Shown in pieces: positions 8,336-17,880 of a DNA stretch of 64,000 nt. Location of the stretch: contig JADQBA010000003.1 of NCBI GenBank assembly GCA_016903675.1, positions 62,001-126,000 of the forward strand. The letters run 5' to 3'. The notes under the pieces were generated by a model. The model was given only the letters and a program-made list of their open reading frames with translations, searched no databases and was not told the origin of the DNA. The position numbers and the translations under genes are program-made. Position 1 is the first letter of the stretch; the number at the start of each line of letters is the position of its first letter. This DNA comes from Stigonema ocellatum SAG 48.90 = DSM 106950 (GTDB lineage: Bacteria > Cyanobacteriota > Cyanobacteriia > Cyanobacteriales > Nostocaceae).

Positions 8336-8343
8336 GTTACGTT

Positions 8344-8595
8344 TTACGCTCCGCCAATCAACTCTAGTAACGCCTCTGTCGATATCTTGCCACTGATATC
8401 AGCACCTTCGAGTAGGCTGTCCGCCAAATCTCGCTTGTGGTGATGCAAATTCAGAATCTTATCTTCAATAGTATCCTTCGCTACTAAACGATAGATAGTA
8501 ACCGGGCGTTGTTGCCCAATACGATGAGCACGGTCAGAGGCTTGGTCTTCCCAAAAGGCATTCTTTTTGAAGTAGGGCAAATGCGTCATCGGCAA
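8344..8595 (-). pseudogene. C-terminal stub of an SNF2/DEAD-like helicase
   Basis: The frame contains DQASDRAHRIGQQRPVTIYR, the helicase motif VI region diagnostic of SNF2 ATPases, then LVAKDTIEDKILNLHHHKRD and the usual C-terminal LLEGADISGKISTEALLELI. Only about 70 residues of a normally 1000-residue protein remain. The upstream residues (MPMTHLPYFKKNAFWE) do not match the family, and the conserved WWNPAVE-like stretch is lost. No start, ATPase core or upstream fragment was found. It is bracketed by two MITE-like elements. Confidence 0.85.
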
Positions 8596-8647
8596 TCGAA
8601 CATTTTAGGGCTGCATTTAGGAGAATACTAGATATGCCGCTTTCATA

Positions 8648-8779
8648 TATAGCGGTTCTCAGTTGAATCCCATACAGTCAACAGCCCTCACCCCTACCCC
8701 TCTCCCAAACTTGGGAGAGGGGTGCCCGTTAGGGCTATCTTGAGGGCGTTATGTACGTACTCTCGTGAGAACCGCTATA
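8648..8779. repeat. MITE-like element with TATAGCGGTTCTCA inverted ends
   Basis: TATAGCGGTTCTCA at 8648 is mirrored by TGAGAACCGCTATA ending at about 8779. The interior carries CCCCTCTCCCAAACTTGGGA with GAGGGG, a common cyanobacterial hairpin. The right end overlaps the stop codon (8775-8777) of the next frame and so probably truncated it. Confidence 0.7.
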
Positions 8780-9041
8780 ATCCTTGTGGTAGGGTGCCAA
8801 ACCAATCTGAGTCGAATGGGTTATTGCAGATTTGCTCGAAGATTTTATTTATAGATATCTTGTTTTTGCTATTACCGTATTTATGATATTCTTCAATCTG
8901 TTTATTAATGAAATTCGGGTCGTGGCGGTAAAAACCAATACGAACTTCTCTGATCAGTTGACTCTCGTTTATGTAGTGAGTATTTACTGGTAGCTTGTCT
9001 TGCACTGCTTTTACCATCATTTCAAAACATCCAGCTTTCAC
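8775..9041 (-). CDS. Hypothetical protein, probably truncated by a MITE
   Basis: 88 aa, beginning MKAGCFEMMVKAVQDKLPVN and containing REVRIGFYRHDPNFINKQIE and KISINKIFEQICNNPF. It is charged and soluble, and I do not recognise a family. The last codons and the TAG stop lie inside the terminal inverted repeat of the element at 8648-8779, so the natural C-terminus has probably been lost. Its start region is also uncertain because the upstream DNA contains no obvious ribosome-binding site. It could be the relic of a larger protein. Confidence 0.4.
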   Translation of the reverse strand: MKAGCFEMMVKAVQDKLPVNTHYINESQLIREVRIGFYRHDPNFINKQIEEYHKYGNSKNKISINKIFEQICNNPFDSDWFGTLPQGL

Positions 9042-9693
9042 TGCCGAACGTGTAGCAAGCAGCGCTGCCTCACCGCTACGTGTCTACGCAAACTAATAGA
9101 AACCGAACATAGGAAGCTCAATCGGTCAAATCCTGTGTGGATAGTGGATAATAAGAGTTTTCTTGTTCTCTGGCGAATAGTGATCGAAGAGCGATCGCCT
9201 AGATTATCGCTTTGACCCTAGGAAAATAAATTAAACCAGCAATCCTTATTTTTTACTGGTTACATGAACCAAGGTTTTTGTCAATACTAATTTATATCCG
9301 TTTGCCCTACATAGTGAAGAAGGCAGCTATGTTGCTCTTGCAGTGTGGGTTTCAACCCAACGGAATTGCGAGCCACCTTTTGAGAGATTGTAGTGGGGGC
9401 AGGGATAAATATCTTCAGCATAGCTACCTTTCTTACTCAAATCTCTCTGGAAATATACACTTTCAGAAAATAATCTGTAGTTTATGCTACAAAATTAGAT
9501 GCGCTTACCCTGCCATCTCCTCTGCCTCTTTTACAAAACTTTTCTGCTAAATGTAGGAAAATACTAACAAATTATATACAATCTGGTAGTTGACTAATAG
9601 CACCATCAATTCACTCTTTTGACAGCTATTGCAATTCTCAGACAAATGATATACTCTTAAATTCCCAATTCTCCGTAAGAACTCTGTGTTGTG
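9042..9693. other. Gene-free spacer
   Basis: About 650 bp without a convincing gene. A 90-codon plus-strand frame (9278-9550) exists but has unusual composition and no recognisable motif. The promoter of the pentapeptide gene is presumably in the AT-rich last 100 bp. Confidence 0.4.
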
Positions 9694-11169
9694 ATGGATA
9701 CTAATAATATGTCTGCTAATAAGACAGACGTACTAAAAAGTTGGTTGATAGCAATAACAGTTTTATTCACTCTGTCACCAACGGTAATGTTCTTAGCATT
9801 TTCCAAAAACGAGGGATTGTCAATTCAGCAAAAAATCGAAAGTAGATCTCAAGTATTAACAACTACTGCAACATTTTTCTTGGGATTGGCAGTTATGATC
9901 AATGCTTACTATGCAGCCAAGCGATCGCACGCTTTGGAGAAAAGAGCGATCGCTAGCGAGAAAAGCCTTGAAATTGACATGAAAAATATCGAGATTGCGC
10001 AAGAGCATCTGATTGCAGAACGCTTGATGACGGCAATTACACAGCTTGGGCATGAGAGTGCAGCAACGCGGACAGGCGCAATTTATGCGTTAGAACGAGT
10101 AGCCCAGGATTCTGCCAAAGAATACTGGACAATCATGGAAATTCTCACGGCTTTTGTCCGGGAAAATACCGTCAATCAATGTAAAGAGAATGACAGTAGT
10201 GAGGAACACACCTCCCTCCACAACACTGAGACCCAAAGACCTAGACTGAGGTTTGTTGAGCAACAAGTAGAGGAAAGAGTAAAAATTCGCACCGACATTC
10301 AAGCTGCCCTCACTGTCATCGGCAGGCGTAATGTGGAGAAAGACCCGCAAAATCACAACCTTGATTTACGGAATACTGACATCAGGGGAGCAGACCTGTA
10401 TAAAGCAAATCTCAAAGGGGCAGACCTCCGGAAAGCCGACCTTTGTGGCTCTGACCTGCGGTTCGCCAACCTCTGTGAAGCCGACCTAAATTATGCTAAC
10501 CTCTCTGGGTCTATTCTGTGTGAAGCCAACTTACAATTATGTAATTTGCATGCAGCTAACCTCTCTGGGGCAAACCTAAATCGGGCGTTGATCGCATCGG
10601 CAAACTTGCGTGCAGCCAACCTCTGTGGGGCGAGTCTCCGTATGACCAACCTCTCTGACGCAAACCTCTATAAAGCCAACTTACAGGGTGCTAATCTTAG
10701 GGGCGCTAACCTTTCTGGAGCAAAGCTATTTCTTGCCAACTTACAGGGTGCAAAACTTGGTAAAGCTAATTTACACCTTGCAGGTCTGATTGGGGCTAAT
10801 TTACAACAAGCCAACCTGAATGGAGCAAACGTGCAACAGGCAAACTTGAATGCAGCCAAACTACAACACGCAGAAGCCCTTTTTGCCAACCTCTCTGAGG
10901 CTAGTTTAAGAGAAGCTGACCTTTGTGGAGCAAATCTCATCGGCAGCAACCTGCAAAGAGCTATCCTCCACGAAGCCAACCTTTGTGGGGCAAATCTCAT
11001 GGCAGTCAATCTCTCTGGGGCAAACCTCTGTGATGTTAAACTCGAAGGAGCAATCCTAACAGGAGTCAAAAACTTGGATCCCCAGCAGATTACAATGGCA
11101 CTGGGCGATCGCACGACTCGCCTACCAGATCATGTCCCAGCACCAACACATTGGTTGCAAATCAGTTAA
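9694..11169 (+). CDS. Membrane-anchored pentapeptide-repeat protein
   Basis: About 491 aa. Two N-terminal membrane segments (about residues 17-36 and 56-76) are followed by a charged helix and a conserved-looking region AERLMTAITQLGHESAATRT, GAIYALERVAQDS and YWTIMEILTAFVREN. From about residue 223 to 470 there is a long run of A-(D/N)-L-X-X pentapeptides (LRNTDIRGADLYKANLKGAD and onwards), which fold as a right-handed quadrilateral beta-helix. The region before the repeats matches cyanobacterial proteins that place a pentapeptide helix on the cytoplasmic membrane. The role is unknown. The ATG at 9694 follows a GTG that is also in frame. The repeats are also visible as imperfect 15-bp DNA periodicity. 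Confidence 0.85.
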   Translation: MDTNNMSANKTDVLKSWLIAITVLFTLSPTVMFLAFSKNEGLSIQQKIESRSQVLTTTATFFLGLAVMINAYYAAKRSHALEKRAIASEKSLEIDMKNIEIAQEHLIAERLMTAITQLGHESAATRTGAIYALERVAQDSAKEYWTIMEILTAFVRENTVNQCKENDSSEEHTSLHNTETQRPRLRFVEQQVEERVKIRTDIQAALTVIGRRNVEKDPQNHNLDLRNTDIRGADLYKANLKGADLRKADLCGSDLRFANLCEADLNYANLSGSILCEANLQLCNLHAANLSGANLNRALIASANLRAANLCGASLRMTNLSDANLYKANLQGANLRGANLSGAKLFLANLQGAKLGKANLHLAGLIGANLQQANLNGANVQQANLNAAKLQHAEALFANLSEASLREADLCGANLIGSNLQRAILHEANLCGANLMAVNLSGANLCDVKLEGAILTGVKNLDPQQITMALGDRTTRLPDHVPAPTHWLQIS

Positions 11170-11469
11170 CTAACAGCACCTCAAAAGTAGAATCGGCTGT
11201 CTGTCTCATATTTAATTTGCATATCATATGCAAACAGGGTGCTTCTTTCCATTATATTATCCTCAAGGTTGAATTTTGAATTATCTACCTGAAGATGGTT
11301 GTTCCCCATAACCTCTTTTGTGACAAATGACACCCTAACTTGGCAGCTTTCAGTAATTAAAATTCTTCTATCAAATTTTATACAGTAAATTCTTTAAACT
11401 TCGCGCTTCCTTCCCTCGCTTTTCAAGCTAGACTACCTTCGAGTACAGTAAATTCCTAGGTAGCAGCTG
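11170..11469. other. Gene-free spacer
   Basis: About 300 bp, AT-rich. It contains a near-palindrome GCATATCATATGC at about 11219. I see no gene; the glutathione S-transferase promoter presumably lies here. Confidence 0.4.
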
Positions 11470-12075
11470 ATGATAGACCTCTACACATTTACTACACCCA
11501 ACGGACGCAAGCCTTCCATCATGTTAGAGGAAGTGGAACTGCCGTACAACGTCCACAAAATCGATATTACCAAAAACGAGCAATTTACACCGGAGTTCAT
11601 AGCAATCAATCCCAATAGTAAGATTCCTAGCATTGTTGACCACCAGACAGGGATCACAGTTTTTGAATCTGGTGCCATTCTTATTTATCTAGCTGAGAAA
11701 ACAGGTAAATTCCTGCCAACTGACCAAAAAGGACGCTTTCAAGTCCTAGAGTGGCTGATGTGGCAAATGGGGGGTGTGGGACCAATGTTTGGACAACTCA
11801 ACCACTTTAGAAAATTTGCCCCTGAAAAGATTCCCTACGCCATAGAACGCTACGAAAAGGAAACCCTCAGACTTTACGGCGTGTTAGATAAACAACTCGC
11901 CGACAAGGAATATATCTGCGGTGACTATTCCATCGCTGACATTGCTACCTATCCTTGGGTTGCAATTTATGAGTTTCAGGGTTTAACGCTGGATCATCAC
12001 CCAAATCTCAAACGTTGGGTGGAGACTGTGCAGCAGCGTCCAGCAGTGCAGCGCGGTATGAAAGTGCCGGCTTAG
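11470..12075 (+). CDS. Glutathione S-transferase family protein (YfcG/YghU-like)
   Basis: 201 aa, two-domain GST. The N-terminal thioredoxin-like domain starts MIDLYTFTTPNGRKPSIMLE, with the TPNGRK active-site turn typical of the Nu/YfcG group. It contains INPNSKIPSIVD, the cis-Pro glutathione contact, and VFESGAILIYLAEKTG. The C-terminal helical domain contains FGQLNHFRKFAPEKIPYAIE and YSIADIATYPWV, with the N-capping box Asp. It probably acts as a disulfide-bond reductase or thiol-transferase using glutathione. Monocistronic; the G-rich heptad array begins directly at its TAG stop. Confidence 0.9.
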   Translation: MIDLYTFTTPNGRKPSIMLEEVELPYNVHKIDITKNEQFTPEFIAINPNSKIPSIVDHQTGITVFESGAILIYLAEKTGKFLPTDQKGRFQVLEWLMWQMGGVGPMFGQLNHFRKFAPEKIPYAIERYEKETLRLYGVLDKQLADKEYICGDYSIADIATYPWVAIYEFQGLTLDHHPNLKRWVETVQQRPAVQRGMKVPA

Positions 12076-12231
12076 GGGGGAGGGGAGGAGGGGGGGGAGG
12101 GGGGGAGGGGAGGAGGGGAGGAGGGGGAGCAGGGGGAGCAGGGGGAGAACAAATTATTGCTCAATAACTCAATAACTCTTTTTCCTCCCCTGCCTCCCCT
12201 GCCTCCCCTGCTCCCCCCTCCCCCCTCAACT
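12074..12231. repeat. G-rich/C-rich array after the GST stop codon
   Basis: A degenerate purine tract of GGGGAGG and GGGGGAGCA units (about 12075-12148) and a complementary pyrimidine tract of CCTCCCCTG units (about 12184-12229) flank the sequence AATTATTGCTCAATAACTC. The two arms could form a long hairpin; the G-rich arm has canonical G-quadruplex spacing. A similar ATTGCTCAATAACTC spacer occurs at about 37179-37195. Confidence 0.8.
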
Positions 12232-12302
12232 GATAACTTTCTTAACCGATGTAACTGGTGGCGAGGTACCTTGCTAAATGGGAATACTAGATCTGTCAAT
12301 AG

Positions 12303-14291
12303 TTGAACAGGTTAGGTGGAGTGGTAAGCATATCTTGGGTTTTGAGCATATTACAGTTTTGGAAACCTGCTGTTCAGCTAGAAGCAAAGCTGCAAAAAAG
12401 GTTGATTTCTCTTGTGCTAATGGGGAGCACAATAACTGCTGTTACCGTTACAGCACTGTTTAGCTATGCTGTAGTTCGGAAATTGCTTCTCACTAGCTTG
12501 GAAACAAATGCAATGCATCAAGTCCAGAAAGCTGGAGATGAGATTGATGAATGGTTAGCCACTTTAATGTCTGAGGTAAAAGTTTTGGCTGATAGCCCAC
12601 GTGTGAGGACTTTGGGTTGGTCTGTGGCTGAACCTTATTTGCAATTAGAACTGGATCAGATGCCGGATTTTGTTTGGTTCTCGATGGCAAAAGCTGACGG
12701 TACATACTACAACAATAAGGTAGGACTCGTCAAGAATCGTAATCTCCGCGATCGCCGTTTCTTTCAACGCGCAATGGCTGGAGTTACGTTGGTCGATGAT
12801 CCTGTGATTGGGCGTACCAGTGGTTTGTGGAACGCTCATATCGCAACGCCCATCTGGTCTGTTCCTCGTTTCAACGGGAGTCAACTCACAAATGAGCGAG
12901 CTAGAATCCGTGCTCGTAGCCTAGCTGTCTTTAATCTACCTCCCGATCCTTACCAGAAGCCGCGACCAATTGGAGTACTCAGCGGCACTATTCCAGTAGT
13001 ATACTTGTCACAAGTTGTGGAAAGAATCAGCAGTGGTGAAGGGAGTTATGCATTTGCTCTTGATTCTAAGGGAAATCCTCTTGCCCATCCAAATCAGCAC
13101 TTTGTTGAGAAGCCTAATAATTTTTTAACAGCGGCTAACCCGAGCTTAGCAAAAATCTCTCAAGCAATGGTCAACCGCCAACGGGGAATTAAACTAGTCC
13201 AAATATCAGGTAAGTGGGTTTATGTTGCCTATTTACCACTGCAAAAAGCCAATTGGTCTCTAGGGTTAGTCATTCCCCGTGAGAATTTAGAACGTCAATT
13301 GATACCACTTAATCTACTAGCGTCAGTTCTTTTCATCATCCTGGCAATGGCAATGCTTTTCGCCATTAGGCTTTTGAGATTATTTGAGCAAACGCGTACA
13401 CAGGCTCAACAACTGCAAGCAGCGTATCATGAACTCCAAAACACTCAAGCGCAACTCATTCAGACAGAAAAAATGTCGAGTCTGGGTCAGATGGTGGCGG
13501 GTATAGCGCATGAAATCAATAACCCTGTAAACTTCATCTACGGCAATATTACTCCTGCTGCTGAATATACCCAAGACCTACTCCGGCTGCTGCAATGCTA
13601 TCAGCAGCACTACCCCAACCCCACTCCTGAACTACAAGCAGAAATCGAAGCTGTTGAACTTGATTTCATCATGGAAGACTTTCCTAAGTTATTATCTTCC
13701 CTTGAGATTGGTGCTAACCGAATTCGTGAGATTGTTCTGTCGCTGCGTACTTTTTCCCGTTTAGATGAAGCCGAGGTGAAAGCGGTTGATATTCATGAGG
13801 GTATGGACAGCACAATCATGATTTTGCAACACCGCCTGAAAGCTAAACCAGAACATCCAGAGATTAGGGTGATAAGAGAGTATGGCAAACTTCCCCTAGT
13901 AGAGTGTTTTGCAGGACAGCTTAACCAGGTTTTTATGAATATCATTGTCAATGCCATTGATGCATTGGAAGAGGCAAATCAGAAGCGATCGCCGGAAAAA
14001 ATTAAAGAGTATCAGAGCACTATAACCATTCGTACAGAAGTCACTCACTCTCCAGCCTCTATAGTGATTCGGATTATAGACAATGGACTTGGTATTCCAG
14101 AACACATTCAAAAGCGGCTATTTGATCCTTTCTTTACGACTAAAAGTGTTGGCAAAGGCACAGGATTGGGGCTATCCATTAGTTACCAAATTGTTGTCGA
14201 GAAGCATAAAGGCAGACTGGAATGTTATTCCACCCTAGGTGTTGGTACAGAATTTATCATCGTGATTCCCCAGCAACTAACAAATTGTTGA
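12303..14291 (+). CDS. Sensor histidine kinase with extracytoplasmic Cache-like domain
   Basis: 662 aa. A first membrane segment (about 36-60) and a second (about 340-362) bracket a roughly 280-residue sensor region of dCache type (FVWFSMAKADGTYYNN, RDRRFFQRAMAG, PVIGRTSGLWNAHIATPIWS). A coiled coil then leads to the HisKA H-box SSLGQMVAGIAHEINNPVNF, with the phospho-accepting His near residue 402. The ATPase has the N-box QLNQVFMNIIVNAIDALEEA, G1 IIDNGLGIPE, the F-box DPFFTTK, and G2 GKGTGLGLSISYQIV. It autophosphorylates and would pass phosphate to a response regulator, but none is adjacent. The start is a TTG at 12303; no better start precedes the first membrane segment. Confidence 0.9.
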   Translation: MNRLGGVVSISWVLSILQFWKPAVQLEAKLQKRLISLVLMGSTITAVTVTALFSYAVVRKLLLTSLETNAMHQVQKAGDEIDEWLATLMSEVKVLADSPRVRTLGWSVAEPYLQLELDQMPDFVWFSMAKADGTYYNNKVGLVKNRNLRDRRFFQRAMAGVTLVDDPVIGRTSGLWNAHIATPIWSVPRFNGSQLTNERARIRARSLAVFNLPPDPYQKPRPIGVLSGTIPVVYLSQVVERISSGEGSYAFALDSKGNPLAHPNQHFVEKPNNFLTAANPSLAKISQAMVNRQRGIKLVQISGKWVYVAYLPLQKANWSLGLVIPRENLERQLIPLNLLASVLFIILAMAMLFAIRLLRLFEQTRTQAQQLQAAYHELQNTQAQLIQTEKMSSLGQMVAGIAHEINNPVNFIYGNITPAAEYTQDLLRLLQCYQQHYPNPTPELQAEIEAVELDFIMEDFPKLLSSLEIGANRIREIVLSLRTFSRLDEAEVKAVDIHEGMDSTIMILQHRLKAKPEHPEIRVIREYGKLPLVECFAGQLNQVFMNIIVNAIDALEEANQKRSPEKIKEYQSTITIRTEVTHSPASIVIRIIDNGLGIPEHIQKRLFDPFFTTKSVGKGTGLGLSISYQIVVEKHKGRLECYSTLGVGTEFIIVIPQQLTNC

Positions 14292-14409
14292 CTGTTGACT
14301 GTGAAATGTTAACACTCAACAGCCACCACTGATATTTTTCACAACTGAAAAACGAAATGTAAAATCTCTAATTTATATTTTGGTTCAGCAACCCCGTTTT
14401 TTCTTCAAG

Positions 14410-16098
14410 CTAGCGATGCAACGCTAAGTGCTGTGGCGTTTCAGTCGGACTAACCTTATAAACAAAGTTGCGACGAGCCGTATTGTAGGCAGAACTAACA
14501 AAGTTTAGCTTCATTTGTTCGAGTTCTTCCCGGCGATACTCCTCTAATGACTTGTACTGCTCATCCAGGAAGCGGCGTTTGTTCTTAAGTTGTAGGAGGT
14601 TCCCAAAGTTTTCACTATGGGCTATTTGTTCTGCTTGCTGCACCACACGATTGCAGAATTCGGCGTGGGTTTCTTCAAAGTAGTCATCAATAAGGTGAAT
14701 TTGCTTTGCTAATTGGGTTCCCATTGGCATACACACCGATGTGACTTTCTCTGCTGTATCCTGACCTAGCCGACGAGGAAGCGAGTAAGTCCAGTACTCG
14801 GAACCATAAAGACCCATACCCTTGTAATGGGGGTTTAACACAATTCCACTACGAGCGTACACCCAGTCGGCAGCCAGTGCCATCATCACACCACCGGCAG
14901 CAGCGTTCCCCTGCATAGCAGCAATGGTGAAATGGGTGTCCGTTCTCAGGACTTCATATACAAAGTCATCCATCGCATTGATGTTCCGCCAAGACTCACT
15001 CGCTGGATCGCAAGCTGCTTCAATCACATTGAGATTGATGCCGTTGGACCAGAAGTCAGTTCCACCCAGAAGCACAATGACTTTAGTGTCACGGGTTCTA
15101 GCATAGAGATAGGCATTACGCAACCGCATACACTGATCTGTACTCATGGCACCGTTGTAGAAGGAAAAGTGGAGGTAGCCTACCTGATTCTTCTCCTCAT
15201 ACCAGATTTCCCGGAAGGTTTGGCACCCAACAGGCAGTTCTAGCGGCACAGGCACTTCAGGAATATCCGTCAGAAGCTCGCCTAGTACTAGTGCCGCAGG
15301 TAGCTTGAAGAAAGCTTGAGTATCTTGACTTTTCTGTTTCAGGTGCGTAATCCACACCGCACCATCGACTGTTGCTCGGCAAATTGCACCGTATCGTTGG
15401 GCGATGATTTCACCAAGTACGCCAGTCAGGGAATTTTCTGCATGTGCCCCGTAGAGATAAACAGGTTTGCCAAAGAGGTTGTCCAGCAATCCTGGCTGAC
15501 TGTCAGCACTGCGGATTTTTCTCATCACCGTCTCTGTGGTGTCACTAGACCAGTCGATAGCCCGATCTTTTTGTTTTATTGAATCACGCCAGCAACCCTT
15601 GACATCGGGACGGGTGTAGTCCAGGGATTCAGAAACATAGTCCGGGTTGGTGAAATTCTCTAGGGTTTGCTTGATGGCCTTAATCGCAGCCTGAGCACAC
15701 TTCCCTCGATAGAGACCACTCTTGGTTTCTCCATTCACCGGAAAGTTAATGGAAGACCAAATGTCACCAGCATCCATTTCAGCATCGGCTTGGAGCGCTG
15801 TAACCCCCCATTCTGACTTATCATTGAGAATAGCCCAGTCGATGGAGGAAGAACCACGGTCTCCCTTAATACCGGGGTGAATGATAATACAGAAATACTT
15901 ACGCCAAATAGACTCAGGAATGGCAATTCTCAGGAAGGGGGCGATGATCATGTCGGGTCGGTACAGTTTAACCGCTTCTGTCATGACCACATCGCTAATG
16001 GCCAGTTCGATGGATACATCATGACCCAGGTAAGTCAGATCAACATGAAACCGTTGAGTCATGCTGTTATAAGCTGATGCGAACAGTAGAATTTTCAT
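14410..16098 (-). CDS. hypX: HypX/HoxX-type hydrogenase maturation protein
   Basis: Two-domain enzyme of about 562 aa. The N-terminal half resembles formyl-THF-dependent transferases (MKILLFASAYNSMTQRFHVD, FCIIIHPGIKGDRGSSSIDW). The C-terminal half is a crotonase/enoyl-CoA hydratase fold (VIVLLGGTDFWSNGINLN, AAMQGNAAAGGVMMALAADW). HypX releases CO from a formyl group for the CO ligand of [NiFe]-hydrogenase under oxic conditions. The ATG at 16098 (MKIL) is chosen over an in-frame upstream ATG at 16116, which would add six residues unlike the family. No hyp or hydrogenase gene is visible in this window, so its partners must lie elsewhere. Confidence 0.88.
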   Translation of the reverse strand: MKILLFASAYNSMTQRFHVDLTYLGHDVSIELAISDVVMTEAVKLYRPDMIIAPFLRIAIPESIWRKYFCIIIHPGIKGDRGSSSIDWAILNDKSEWGVTALQADAEMDAGDIWSSINFPVNGETKSGLYRGKCAQAAIKAIKQTLENFTNPDYVSESLDYTRPDVKGCWRDSIKQKDRAIDWSSDTTETVMRKIRSADSQPGLLDNLFGKPVYLYGAHAENSLTGVLGEIIAQRYGAICRATVDGAVWITHLKQKSQDTQAFFKLPAALVLGELLTDIPEVPVPLELPVGCQTFREIWYEEKNQVGYLHFSFYNGAMSTDQCMRLRNAYLYARTRDTKVIVLLGGTDFWSNGINLNVIEAACDPASESWRNINAMDDFVYEVLRTDTHFTIAAMQGNAAAGGVMMALAADWVYARSGIVLNPHYKGMGLYGSEYWTYSLPRRLGQDTAEKVTSVCMPMGTQLAKQIHLIDDYFEETHAEFCNRVVQQAEQIAHSENFGNLLQLKNKRRFLDEQYKSLEEYRREELEQMKLNFVSSAYNTARRNFVYKVSPTETPQHLALHR

Positions 16099-16116
16099 AC
16101 TAGAGAGGCAGTCCAC

Positions 16117-16788
16117 TAGAAATGGTTGACAAAGAAATATAACTATGCTGTTGCAATAATTGAATTTGTCAATGCTATCTGAGGCAAAACATGAAGATTA
16201 AGCCTCTCTATTTCCGCCTCACACCGTGTAATATTTGGGTTTAGTTTTGAGTCTTTCCATGTATTACATGGTGATTCCATACTTTTTTCCGTGTAATCAT
16301 GGTAAAAGATTGTTGCTAGCTATCTCTTCCAAATAATAGTTTACTCCGCTTTTGCACAGACTTTGATTATTCTTTTGCAAAAGCTTTATTAGATAGACTA
16401 AACATTAAAGGTTAAAACGAGGTTATGAAAACATTATTAAAAGAACAAGTTTTGGTTAAAACTTGTTTAAGACTTGTGCATAGCCAAAGAGCGATAGCCT
16501 TAGGTATTCGAGCTATCAAAGATTTGTATAAAAGTATTTCTGTTTGAAACCTATTGGCAAGTGTATCCTTGGCGACCTACAGGAAAAGAACCAATTCAGG
16601 ATAATGCATTTCAATTTCTCAATCATCATAGGATTTACTTAGACGATCGCGCTGAACGGACAGAAAAAATACTGTTTACTCTACTCCTCCATAAGTCACG
16701 CCGTCGAACTCACGTATGTTTACAATTCCACTTGCCAGATCGAGTACTTTTTGGCGGAGGATAAAGGGGACTCATGTACTTATGTTTT
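16117..16788. other. Gene-poor region with two weak small frames
   Basis: AT-rich. GTGTAATATTTGG, TGTATTACATGG and CGTGTAATCATGG around 16225-16302 form a loose TGTAATxxxGG direct repeat. A 40-codon frame at 16425-16547 (MKTLLKEQVLVKTCLRLVHS) and an overlapping open frame ending at 16764 (YWQVYPWRPTGKEPIQDNAF) have no recognisable family. The second could be the relic of a gene. I do not call either as real. Confidence 0.35.
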
Positions 16789-17706
16789 TTACTTTGCTCC
16801 ATCTAGCCCATTCATCACCGTGGCAGAAATAATGATTAAAAACGCTACAACTGTGGATAGTTTAATAACTTCGTGCAGAAACATCATGCCGAACAAAGCC
16901 GCAAATAAAGGAACTAAATAGTTAATAAAAGCAGCAAACGTTGGATCTTGATATTCAATCACGGCAAAGTAAAGCATAGAGGCAACTCCCCCACAGAGTG
17001 ATCCCAACATCAGCACTGATAGTAGACCCTCAATCGATGGTTGAAGCCGCCAGGACTGATCAAATAAAAGGGAAAGCGGGATGAGTTGCATCGAAGCACA
17101 AAATAGTAAGTTTCGGGCTGAGCGCATGGGGTTGTTCACAGCTAGTTTTTTAATCAGAATCAGGGCTAAGGAGAAACAAAGTGCTGCACCCAAAACTGCT
17201 AAACCCCCACTGACATTACCCAAAACACTCAAAGAGGTGACGGGACCAACTAGCACGACCATACCTGCAAATCCCAGAAAAATGCTAATGAGACTGCTCA
17301 ATCCTAAGACCGTCCCTGGAATGAGAAATTTGGCTAAAACGGTCGTTAGAATTGGAATTGTGCTCATAAAAATTGCTGCGTGATTGCTATCGATCCGTTG
17401 TTGCCCCCAGGCTAACAGAAAAAATGGTATGGTTGCTTCAAATAAAGCGATGATAAAAAATTGTTGCCATAAATATAACTGTGAAACATCTTTGATTTGG
17501 GATTGAATGATTGGCGACGCTCTGGGATTAAATTGCAGCATAATCGTCAAGGTAATTGCCCCAACAATGGCTCTTCCTGCTGCGGTAGAAATAGGTGGAA
17601 TTGATCGAATCGCAATTTCATTAAAAATAAACTCTGATCCCCAAATTACCCCAATGATCAGAACAAAAATATAGCTGATTAATTTCATGTTACTTTTACG
17701 ATTCAA
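16789..17706 (-). CDS. DMT-superfamily (EamA) transporter
   Basis: Integral membrane protein of 305 aa with about ten hydrophobic helices arranged as two EamA repeats. The first repeat has the family signature FVLIIGVIWGSEFIFNEIAI and PPISTAAGRAIVGAITLTIM; the second carries LAVLGAALCFSLALILIKKL and INYLVPLFAALFGMMFLHE. Members export amino acids, nucleobases or other metabolites, and the substrate is not inferable. It lies 174 bp downstream of queF on the same strand, so a link to deazapurine metabolism is possible but unproven. Real start is probably MKLISYIFVLI at 17688 rather than the 17706 TTG/ATG. Confidence 0.85.
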   Translation of the reverse strand: MNRKSNMKLISYIFVLIIGVIWGSEFIFNEIAIRSIPPISTAAGRAIVGAITLTIMLQFNPRASPIIQSQIKDVSQLYLWQQFFIIALFEATIPFFLLAWGQQRIDSNHAAIFMSTIPILTTVLAKFLIPGTVLGLSSLISIFLGFAGMVVLVGPVTSLSVLGNVSGGLAVLGAALCFSLALILIKKLAVNNPMRSARNLLFCASMQLIPLSLLFDQSWRLQPSIEGLLSVLMLGSLCGGVASMLYFAVIEYQDPTFAAFINYLVPLFAALFGMMFLHEVIKLSTVVAFLIIISATVMNGLDGAK

Positions 17707-17880
17707 ATATTTGTTTACAGCACTATAAAACGTTGCAGTTTGGTAGAAAACGGCTCTTCTGGATATTTGCTGATAAGGCTTATGCTAGCCCCTGCAATGG
17801 TTTCAGCCTCCTGAGCGAAAGCAAGCGCGTATCCTGTTAAACGGTTTCAACCGCAAACCCAGAAAAGCCAGAAAACAAGT

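Noticed and set aside
9278..9550. 90-aa plus frame
   Set aside because: No recognisable motif, odd composition, no ribosome-binding site.
10668..11114. 148-aa antisense frame in the pentapeptide gene
   Set aside because: Mirror of the 15-bp pentapeptide periodicity; no start signal.
12072..12299. Pro/Ser-rich 75-aa minus frame
   Set aside because: Translation of the G-rich/C-rich repeat only.
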